From Coprenecus sp964640305 (GTDB taxonomy: Bacteria; Bacteroidota; Bacteroidia; Bacteroidales; UBA932): a stretch of DNA of 12,591 nt. This document shows, piece by piece, positions 1 through 6,097 of the stretch. The DNA is taken from positions 1 through 12,591 of the forward strand of contig CAZXFF010000055.1 of the NCBI GenBank assembly GCA_964640305.1, written 5' to 3'. The translations under genes and the position numbers were made by a program. Under the pieces are notes generated by a model, which did no database searches, had not been told where the DNA came from, and worked only from the letters and a program-made list of their open reading frames with translations. How positions within the stretch are numbered: the stretch's first letter is position 1; each line of letters starts with the position of its first letter.

Positions 1-88
1 CTTTGGTTGTCAGGTGGATGCTGGGGTGGTTCTATGCAAAGTGTCCTGCTGGAGGCGTTCTCGCAGGGGGTGGGCAGTGTACGCACTT

Positions 89-127
89 CCACAACGCCCA
101 TTATTCGGCATATTCCGGGCGGTGTGG
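89..127. repeat. Inverted repeat (hairpin) at the edge of the G-rich tract
   Basis: CCACAACGCCC at 89-99 is the reverse complement, with one mismatch, of GGGCGGTGTGG at 117-127, leaving a 17-base loop. It would fold into an 11-position stem with 10 pairs on either strand. Extended to 86-99, the left arm matches the reverse complement of the repeat copy at 238-251 at 13 of 14 positions, so it is an inverted copy of the same repeat family. There is no T-run after it, so it is not a classic intrinsic terminator. Confidence 0.5.
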
Positions 128-191
128 CAGGGGGACCGAGAAGGCGGTGTGGATGAGGCCCGGATGGAAGAGTGGATTCCGGGCGGTGTGG
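112..191 (+). repeat. Exact 16-bp direct repeat, 64 bp apart
   Basis: ATTCCGGGCGGTGTGG is present at 112-127 and again, without mismatch, at 176-191. The first 11 bases of the GGGCGGTGTGG part recur at 238-248. These are the best-conserved units in the G-rich tract and suggest duplication of a roughly 64-bp unit that has since decayed. Confidence 0.75.
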
Positions 192-600
192 AGAATGAGG
201 GTGCCGGGAAGGTGATGTGTGAAGGGGGCTAGAGGTTGGGCGGTGTGGAAGTGGAAAGGGTGTGGAAAAGATGCCTGGAGAGCTTGGCGGTGTGTATTGA
301 GAGGTAGGTTAGTGGAAATGCGGAGCGGATTGAGAGTGGATGAGCAGGGTGGTGTAGAAAAGCCGGATAGCTGGTCGGGAATGGAGGCGTGGAGAAGCCG
401 GTCTGGAAGTACTGATCTGGAGGTGCCGGTGGGGAATGTTGGAGTGGGGATGCTGTGGGGATGCGTTGTGGAAGGATACTTCTTGGGGTGTGGATGGTGT
501 GGGAGGAATCGGTATGGATGCGGTATGCAGTGGTAATGTGGTGTGGAAAGGATGCGGATGAGCCAGGTGGCACGGAACGGAGGGGGGGGGAGATGCAAGG
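112..600. repeat. G-rich, C-poor intergenic tract with degenerate GGTGTGG repeats
   Basis: This gene-free stretch is dominated by G on the + strand; a hand count of 121-600 gives 235 G against 47 C. The heptamer GGTGTGG occurs exactly eight times, starting at 121, 146, 185, 242, 259, 487, 496 and 540. Longer versions recur: GGGCGGTGTGG at 117, 181 and 238, GGCGGTGTGG at 143, and weaker relatives such as GGCGGTGTGT at 286 and GGGTGGTGTAGA at 347. GTGTGGAAARGATGC appears near 261 and 541. Spacing is irregular, so this is not a clean tandem array. Long stop-free frames on both strands here are by-products of composition: the minus-strand frames translate to low-complexity Pro/His/Ser/Thr strings. 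Its function is unknown. It lies directly downstream of the leftward operon ending at 613. Confidence 0.7.
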
Positions 601-612
601 AATTCGGGTGGG

Positions 613-1503
613 TTATCCTCTTGGGTGTTTCGAGATTATTGTCTCATGCCATTTGCGGGAGTCTATGTGGGTGTAGATTTCTGTGGTAAGGATGCTTTCG
701 TGTCCGAGCATTTCCTGTACTGCACGCAGGTCTGCTCCGTTTTCTACCAGATGTGTGGCAAATGAATGTCTGAATGTGTGGGGGGAAATTTTTTTCTGTA
801 TTCCGGCTGCCTTGCACTGGCGTTTTACAATCAGGAAGATCATTTCCCTGGTCAGCTTCCCTCCTCTGCGGTTGAGGAAGAGTATGTCTGCCGTTTTTCC
901 TGTGAATTTCCTTTTGGACTGGGAGAGGTACAGACGGACGGCTTGCTCAGCCGGTTCTCCTACGGGAATAAGCCTTTGCTTGTTGCCTTTTCCTATGACT
1001 CTGATGAATCCTTCGTCGAAGAAGAGGTCGGATATTCTGAGGGATACCAGCTCGCTTACCCTGAGTCCGCAGGAGTATAGCATTTCGAGGATGGCTTTGT
1101 CCCTGTGGCCTTCCGGAAGTGACAGGTCTACTGAGGAGATGATCCTGTCGACTTCTTCAACCGAAAGTACTTCGGGAATGTGTCTCCCTATCTTAGGTGT
1201 GCATATTTTTTCCGAGGGGTCGGATTCCAGCCCGGTTTCTATGGTGAGAAATCCATAGAAACTTCTTATGGAGCTTACAAGTCTAGATTGGCTGCGTTTG
1301 GCTATACCTGCTTCGGCCTGTGATGAGAGAAAATCCGCAAGCATTTTTGCGTCAAGTCCGGTCGGGTCCATTTCCGGAAATTCAGATGCGAGTTTCCGGA
1401 TGTCCCTGAGGTATGAGGATACTGTGTTTGCGGATAGGGAGCGTTCTATTGCCAGGTATTTCTTGAAGTCGAGTATGGCTTCTTCCCATTTCAGTGTTTC
1501 CAT
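613..1503 (-). CDS. xerD: Tyrosine recombinase, XerD/XerC type
   Basis: Site-specific recombinase of the tyrosine family, 296 residues, the usual length for Xer proteins. Xer enzymes act in pairs at the chromosomal dif site to resolve chromosome dimers before cell division. The N-terminal SAM-like DNA-binding domain covers about residues 1-95 and the catalytic domain about 110-290. All expected catalytic residues are visible: R148 in GLRVSE, K172 in GKGNKQR, H242 and R245 in HTFRH, H268 in LGH, and nucleophile Y277 in TEIYTH. The ATG start lies inside the end of nth, overlapping it by 13 bp, so the two are probably translated from one mRNA. XerD rather than XerC is chosen on overall look. A mobile integrase is less likely given the length, the housekeeping neighbours and the lack of attachment-site duplication. 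It is the last gene of the leftward operon, and its TAA stop borders the G-rich repeat tract. Confidence 0.88.
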   Translation of the reverse strand: METLKWEEAILDFKKYLAIERSLSANTVSSYLRDIRKLASEFPEMDPTGLDAKMLADFLSSQAEAGIAKRSQSRLVSSIRSFYGFLTIETGLESDPSEKICTPKIGRHIPEVLSVEEVDRIISSVDLSLPEGHRDKAILEMLYSCGLRVSELVSLRISDLFFDEGFIRVIGKGNKQRLIPVGEPAEQAVRLYLSQSKRKFTGKTADILFLNRRGGKLTREMIFLIVKRQCKAAGIQKKISPHTFRHSFATHLVENGADLRAVQEMLGHESILTTEIYTHIDSRKWHETIISKHPRG

Positions 1504-2192
1504 GTCTGTTTTTCAGGAGTGGCGTGATCCTTGACTTGTGTGGCATTTCCGGACTTTATGTATGTCTTGCACCATGCGGTGAGGGGGCATTCACTGCACT
1601 TGGGGTTCCGGGCTGTGCAGATGTATCTCCCGTGCAGGATGAGCCAGTGGTGGGATATGGCGCGCAGGTTCTCTGGAATATTGCGTACGAGATCGGCTTC
1701 CACTTTTTCGGGAGTTTTTCCGGAGGACAGTCCCAGGCGGTTAGAGACTCTTAGGACATGTGTGTCGACAGCGATTACGGGTTTGTCATACAGAATGGAT
1801 GCGACTACGTTGGCGGTTTTCCGTCCTACTCCGGGAAGGCTGGTGAGCCGGTCTATTTCCGACGGGATTACCGATCCGAATTCTTCCACCAGCTTCGATG
1901 CCATGGCTATGAGGTGTCTGGCTTTGCTGTTCGGGTATGAGACAGAACTGATGAGTCTGAACACTTCTTCGAAACTGGCTCCTGCCAGTGATTCCGGATC
2001 AGGAAACCTTGCAAACAGGGCGGGGGTAATCATGTTTACCCGTTTGTCTGTGCATTGGGCGGACAGGATTACTGCGACTATGAGCTGGTATCCGTTTTCG
2101 TAATTCAGCTCCGAACGGACTTCTGGCTTGTTTTCTGCGAACCATCCGAGGATACTGGCGTACCTTTGTTTCAGTGTCAGTGTATTGGCCAT
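1491..2192 (-). CDS. nth: Endonuclease III (DNA glycosylase/AP lyase)
   Basis: Base-excision repair enzyme that removes oxidised pyrimidines and cuts the DNA at the abasic site. It is 233 residues long, slightly longer than the E. coli enzyme. The LSAQCTDKRVN segment (43-53) is typical of the family. The helix-hairpin-helix LPGVGRKTA (119-127) contains the Schiff-base lysine K125, and VDTH holds the catalytic aspartate D143. Lysine at this position marks Nth rather than MutY. A C-terminal 4Fe-4S cluster motif is complete, with C192, C199, C202 and C208 in C-x6-C-x2-C-x5-C spacing. A hydrophilic tail of about 25 residues follows, part of which overlaps the start of xerD. The ATG start lies 4 bp after the stop of the FtsE-type gene, so translation is probably coupled along ftsE-nth-xerD. 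Confidence 0.95.
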   Translation of the reverse strand: MANTLTLKQRYASILGWFAENKPEVRSELNYENGYQLIVAVILSAQCTDKRVNMITPALFARFPDPESLAGASFEEVFRLISSVSYPNSKARHLIAMASKLVEEFGSVIPSEIDRLTSLPGVGRKTANVVASILYDKPVIAVDTHVLRVSNRLGLSSGKTPEKVEADLVRNIPENLRAISHHWLILHGRYICTARNPKCSECPLTAWCKTYIKSGNATQVKDHATPEKQTWKH

Positions 2193-2196
2193 GATT

Positions 2197-2922
2197 CTAT
2201 ATGAATTCGCTGAAGTCTATTGTTACAGTTTCGGTCTGGTCAGGAAGCTCGGTACACCCCATTTTCTCGCACAGGAATGTGCGGGCATGGTATTTCATGA
2301 AAAGACTATGGTTGTGGGTTACCATTATAATGGCCGGTCCTTCGTTTTCGGTGAGGCTCATGAGCAGTTTCATGATGTCTTCGGCAGTGTCATTGTCCAG
2401 GTTGCCGGTGGGTTCATCTGCCAGGATGATTTCCGGGTTGTTGAGAAGTGCCCTTGCAATGGCTATGCGCTGCTGTTCTCCTCCTGAGAGCTGGTGCGGC
2501 ATTTTGTCCGCTTTGTTTTCCATACCGACAGCTGCAAGCACTTTCTTTATCCTTCCGTCTATCATGGTTTTGTCTTTCCAGCCTGTGGCTTTCAGTACGA
2601 ACCGCAGGTTTTCGTATACGGATCTGTCCATAAGCAGCTGGAAGTCCTGGAATATTACTCCCAGTTTTCTGCGCAGGTAGGGTATCTGTCTTTGTTTAAG
2701 TTTTCTCAAGTCGAAACCAAGTACTTCCGCCTTGCCTTTCCGGACTTCTATTTCTCCTATGATAGCTCTGATGATTGAGGTTTTCCCGCTTCCGACTTTC
2801 CCGATTATGTAAACGAATTCCCCTTTGTTTATGCTCATCGTCAGGTCGGAAATTATAAGGTTCCCGTTGTTGATGATGTCGGCGTTTTCGAAAATGATTA
2901 CTGGGTTACAGTTCTCTTCCAT
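2197..2922 (-). CDS. ftsE: FtsE-type ABC transporter ATP-binding protein
   Basis: Cytoplasmic ABC ATPase, 241 residues from the chosen ATG. FtsE pairs with the membrane protein FtsX and links ATP hydrolysis to peptidoglycan hydrolase activation at the division site. Numbering from this start: Walker A GKVGSGKT at 41-48, Q-loop Q92 in FQDFQ, signature LSGGEQQR at 145-152, Walker B with ADEP at 168-171, and switch histidine H203 in VTHN. The core fits FtsE/LolD-like ATPases. A tail of about 20 residues after the core is not recognised. A longer reading frame reaches a TTG at 2955, but that would place the start upstream of the likely -7 box at 2942-2949, so the ATG at 2920-2922 is preferred. 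No ftsX follows; the next genes are nth and xerD. LolD or another small ABC exporter ATPase is the main alternative. Confidence 0.8.
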   Translation of the reverse strand: MEENCNPVIIFENADIINNGNLIISDLTMSINKGEFVYIIGKVGSGKTSIIRAIIGEIEVRKGKAEVLGFDLRKLKQRQIPYLRRKLGVIFQDFQLLMDRSVYENLRFVLKATGWKDKTMIDGRIKKVLAAVGMENKADKMPHQLSGGEQQRIAIARALLNNPEIILADEPTGNLDNDTAEDIMKLLMSLTENEGPAIIMVTHNHSLFMKYHARTFLCEKMGCTELPDQTETVTIDFSEFI

Positions 2923-2941
2923 TGTACGGTAATTATTTCTA

Positions 2942-2949
2942 CAAATATA
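2942..2949 (-). promoter_or_regulatory. -7 box of leftward operon promoter
   Basis: On the minus strand these bases read TATATTTG, an exact match to the Bacteroidota -7 consensus TAnnTTTG. It lies 19 bp before the chosen ATG of the FtsE-type gene. I do not see a clear -33 TTTG about 20 bp upstream on that strand, so the match is partial. Confidence 0.5.
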
Positions 2950-2971
2950 TTCCAATTTTTCCGGTTTGTAT

Positions 2972-2979
2972 TATTTTTG
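2972..2979 (+). promoter_or_regulatory. -7 box of promoter for TPR/barrel operon
   Basis: TATTTTTG matches the Bacteroidota -7 consensus TAnnTTTG. It precedes the ATG codons at 2996 and 3005 by 16 and 25 bp, leaving a short leader. No clear -33 element is present. It lies only 22 bp from the oppositely directed -7 box, so the two promoters share the same short region and could compete for polymerase. Confidence 0.5.
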
Positions 2980-3004
2980 CCTTAAATATTGGATAATGAC
3001 TGAC

Positions 3005-6000
3005 ATGAAACGATTATGCAAGGCTGCTGCTGTGGCATTGTTCTTTTTCGGAGGAGTTGGGATAACGGCTACTGTATCGGCATATGAGTCCGGATTCAGA
3101 GCGGACCGTTCCTTATCCATGGACGGAGTTGAGATATCGGGAAGGATGGTACGGGATTTTTCCGTCAGGCTCCGCAGGATCAAAACCCTTTATGAAAATG
3201 CAATGTATTCTTCGGCCAGGCATGAAATAAATGGCCTTCTGCAGGATGGTTGCGCCTCTGGCAGCATGCAGGAGGCTGAGCTTGCGACTTATTCGATCCT
3301 GTGCGACATTGCTTTGGGACATGCCAATCTGGATGGCCTTATGGTCGAGTATATGAAAAAATATCCTTTCGCACCGGAATTCATGAGGGTGCAGTTCAGA
3401 TATGCGGATTTTTTCTTCCGAAAAGAAGACTATGCCAGGGCCCTTGAATTGCTGGATGAGGTATCCTATTCACTTCTGTCGAAGGATGAAAAGCCAGAAT
3501 ATCTTTTTGAACGTTCATACTCCCAGTTCCGGAACGGGATGCTGATGGAGGCTAGAACCGGTTTTGACAATCTCCTTTCAATGCCGCGTAATCCGTATAC
3601 TGCATCGGCTCTCTATTACCGTGGGTATATCTACTATATTGACAAGGATTTCGACAAAGCGGTGGATATGCTTTCGTCAATAAGCAACCACGAGCGTTTC
3701 GGTCCGTTCTGCAAGTATTACATTCTGGAATCCGAACTTATGTCCGGGGATTATGCATTTGTGGTGGACAATGCCGCGGATGTATTTGCCGCGGTCGGGG
3801 AGGAAATGAAGCCTAAGGTGGCGAAGATAGTTTCCCAGGCTTATTTCAAGCAGGGCAGTTCTGAAGAAGCGAAGGAGTGGTTTGAGAAATATTCTGCTTC
3901 CGGGGGCAAGATGAGCCGTAAGGACAATTATTATTTCGGGGTGATTTCATATTCACTGGATACATATATCCCTGCCATTGACGCTTTCATGAAGGTTGTT
4001 CAGGGAGAGGCGGACTCCCTTACGCAGAATGCATATCTGCATATAGGGAATTCCTATCTTAAACTGAAGAACAAACTGAAGGCCATGGATGCATACAAGG
4101 CTGCTTCGGATATCGGCATACAGGGCGATGTAAGGGAAGATGCGTATTTCAACTATGCGAAGCTTGCATTTGACCTCAATTCCGACATTGCTCCTTTCAA
4201 TGATTATCTGGAGGAGTATCCCAAGTCCAGGAGAGCAGATGAGATTCATGCATATATTGCCACTTCTTATCTTCTGCGGAAGGAGTACAAGTCGGCAATC
4301 AATGCCCTTAACAGGATTCACCGTCTGACTCCAGAGATGGATGTCAATCTGCAGAAGGCGGCTTTTCTGCGTGCGCTGGAACTTTTTGAGCGTGGTTCGT
4401 ACAAAGGGGCCATTACCGACTTCAATATTGCATTGAGGCATGCTACATATAACCAGCCGTTGGCTTTGCTTACCAGATTCTGGCTTGCCGAGGCATATTA
4501 CCGTTCGGGCGATATTGATGCAGCCCTCAAAATCAACAGTTCGCTGTACGAGAATTCCCGCTTCCGCAAGAGCCGTGAATATACCATTCTCCTTTTCAAC
4601 CAGGCTTACTGTTATTATGGGAAGGATGATTATGCATCGGCTATTGAGTGGTTCCGCCGTTTTCTGGATCAGCATTTTACGGATATGTCGCTTATAATAG
4701 AAGCCAAGGTCAGGATGGGGGATTCATATTTCATGATGCAGCAGTATGACATGGCAGCCGGCATTTATGAGGAAGTATCGATAATCAATTATAATTCGGA
4801 CCAGATAGCCTATGCTGCCTATCAGTCGGCGATGTCCTACGGTCTTGCAGGCATGATGGACAAAAAGATCGAGAAACTGAAAACGGTGGTCGGGAAACAT
4901 ACGGAATCGCCGGTGTATTCACAGGCTGTATACGAATTGGGGCGTACGTATGTCCTGCAGGAGGATTATTTCAATGCAGAGCAGAATTTCAGGTACCTTC
5001 TGGAAGAGGTCAGGGATCCTATGTATACAGGGAAGGCTCTGCTGGAAATGGGGATGCTGTATTCGAATCAGTCAAAATACGATAAGGCTATAGAATGTCT
5101 CTCGAGGATAGTGGAGACTATGCCTCTGTCTGAGGATACGGAGAATGCGCTTGCAGTTATGGAAAGCATATATGTGACGCTTAACAAGCCTGAGGAGTTC
5201 ATTGCCTACCTGGATAGGGTGGGTATGTCTTCCCGCAATACTCCGGATGAAAATGAACTTATGATTTTCAATGCAGCGGAGAGGGTTTTCCTTTCAGGCA
5301 AATATTCAGATGCGGAGAGGCAGTTGCAGTCTTTCGTGGAGAAATATCCTGATGGCCAGAAAACAGCTTTGGCATATTTCTATCTCGGGGAGACACTTGC
5401 CGGCCTCGGCAAGAAGGAAGAGGCCGCAGCTGCATATATGAAAGTCATGGAGATGGGTGAGGGGTCTTTTGTGGAAATATCCACACTCAAATATGCGGGA
5501 ATCTGTTTCGGACTGCAGAAATATGAGGAGGCAGCGACAGCGTATAATTCCCTTTACGGGATTGCACAGTTGGAGAACAACAGGTATGAGGCTATGCTGG
5601 GAAGTATGAGGTCCTATTTCCATGGAGACAAGTACCTTGCTGCCATCGAGGCTGCTTCCAGGCTCCTTAAGGCTACCAGTATCCGTCCAGAGGACAAGAC
5701 TGAAGGGGAGTATGTCATTGCAAAATGCTATATGCTTCTCGGCAGGAGGACTGATGCTCTGCCTATTCTCAAGGATCTGTCTGCCAATGTGTTTTCACCT
5801 TATGGGGCTGAGGCGAACTATCTGCTGATACAGGACCTGTATGATTCCGGGGAGTTCGAAGAAGTGGAAAACAGGGTATATGCATTTTCGGATTCGCAGA
5901 CAGACCAGACATATTGGCTGGCCAAGAGTTTTATCGTTCTGGGTGATTCGTTCGCCGAAAGGGGAGAATGGGAGCAGGCGGAGGCTACATTCAAGAGTAT

Positions 6001-6097
6001 ATTGGACGGTTATGAACCTGTTATGGAAAAGGATGATGTGAAGGACCAGGTGAAGATGAGGATTGACAGAATTGAAGAAATGAAAAAGGAGTTATGA
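3005..6097 (+). CDS. Large secreted tetratricopeptide-repeat protein
   Basis: A protein of 1030 residues from the chosen ATG, made almost wholly of TPR-like helix pairs. TPRs form protein-binding superhelices. The N-terminus MKRLCKAAAVALFFF is a signal peptide, with probable cleavage after VSA at about residue 26, so it acts in the periplasm or at the outer membrane. There is no lipobox at the cleavage site. Clear repeat units include those starting near residue 342 (NAYLHIGNSYLKLKNKLKA), 673 (MYTGKALLEMGMLYSNQSKY) and 788 (ALAYFYLGETLAGLGKKEEA). No enzymatic motif is visible. Alternative starts are ATG 2996, which adds three residues, and TTG 2966, which is rejected because it would overlap the -7 box. 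The stop overlaps the start of the barrel gene by 4 bp (ATGA), which implies coupled translation and a joint role. Function is not known: a scaffold for envelope assembly or export is an inference. Confidence 0.88.
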   Translation: MKRLCKAAAVALFFFGGVGITATVSAYESGFRADRSLSMDGVEISGRMVRDFSVRLRRIKTLYENAMYSSARHEINGLLQDGCASGSMQEAELATYSILCDIALGHANLDGLMVEYMKKYPFAPEFMRVQFRYADFFFRKEDYARALELLDEVSYSLLSKDEKPEYLFERSYSQFRNGMLMEARTGFDNLLSMPRNPYTASALYYRGYIYYIDKDFDKAVDMLSSISNHERFGPFCKYYILESELMSGDYAFVVDNAADVFAAVGEEMKPKVAKIVSQAYFKQGSSEEAKEWFEKYSASGGKMSRKDNYYFGVISYSLDTYIPAIDAFMKVVQGEADSLTQNAYLHIGNSYLKLKNKLKAMDAYKAASDIGIQGDVREDAYFNYAKLAFDLNSDIAPFNDYLEEYPKSRRADEIHAYIATSYLLRKEYKSAINALNRIHRLTPEMDVNLQKAAFLRALELFERGSYKGAITDFNIALRHATYNQPLALLTRFWLAEAYYRSGDIDAALKINSSLYENSRFRKSREYTILLFNQAYCYYGKDDYASAIEWFRRFLDQHFTDMSLIIEAKVRMGDSYFMMQQYDMAAGIYEEVSIINYNSDQIAYAAYQSAMSYGLAGMMDKKIEKLKTVVGKHTESPVYSQAVYELGRTYVLQEDYFNAEQNFRYLLEEVRDPMYTGKALLEMGMLYSNQSKYDKAIECLSRIVETMPLSEDTENALAVMESIYVTLNKPEEFIAYLDRVGMSSRNTPDENELMIFNAAERVFLSGKYSDAERQLQSFVEKYPDGQKTALAYFYLGETLAGLGKKEEAAAAYMKVMEMGEGSFVEISTLKYAGICFGLQKYEEAATAYNSLYGIAQLENNRYEAMLGSMRSYFHGDKYLAAIEAASRLLKATSIRPEDKTEGEYVIAKCYMLLGRRTDALPILKDLSANVFSPYGAEANYLLIQDLYDSGEFEEVENRVYAFSDSQTDQTYWLAKSFIVLGDSFAERGEWEQAEATFKSILDGYEPVMEKDDVKDQVKMRIDRIEEMKKEL
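6086..6091 (+). promoter_or_regulatory. Shine-Dalgarno-like site before barrel gene
   Basis: AAGGAG lies inside the last codons of the TPR gene, 2 bases before ATG 6094 and 5 bases before ATG 6097. The spacing fits the second ATG better, so translation of the barrel gene may begin at 6097. Strong sites of this kind are uncommon in Bacteroidota, and the sequence may simply encode Lys-Lys-Glu. Confidence 0.3.

Larger units (their letters stand above)
101..612 (-). terminator. Candidate Rho-dependent termination zone after xerD
   Basis: Read leftwards, as a continuation of the ftsE-nth-xerD transcript, the RNA from this tract would be about 49% C and 10% G (hand count of 121-600). Rho loads on such C-rich, G-poor and weakly structured RNA just after genes. 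No hairpin with a U-run follows the xerD stop codon. The assignment rests on composition alone; the tract is also repeat-derived and may have another role. Confidence 0.3.

Noticed and set aside
3..536. Plus-strand frames at 3-215, 14-232 and 219-536
   Set aside because: Products are Gly/Trp/Arg/Val-rich strings reflecting the G-rich repeats; no domain, signal or sensible start context is seen.
101..598. Minus-strand reading frame of 165 codons (and an overlapping one at 229-573)
   Set aside because: It lies in C-rich sequence that can hardly form stop codons, and the product is low-complexity Pro/His/Ser/Thr/Leu. Two overlapping frames are open at once, which fits composition bias, not coding.
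112..600. CRISPR array or integron cassette array beside the recombinase
   Set aside because: Repeats are degenerate with irregular spacing and no unique spacers of constant length. Only one chance match to the attC core GTTRRRY was seen (235-241), and the recombinase looks like an ordinary Xer protein.
613..1503. xerD as a mobile-element integrase
   Set aside because: Length and motifs fit a housekeeping Xer protein, it overlaps nth in an operon, and no attachment-site repeats or cargo genes are seen.
3953..4675. Minus-strand frame of 240 codons inside the TPR gene
   Set aside because: It is an antisense shadow of a confident long gene, with no recognisable domain and no start signals.
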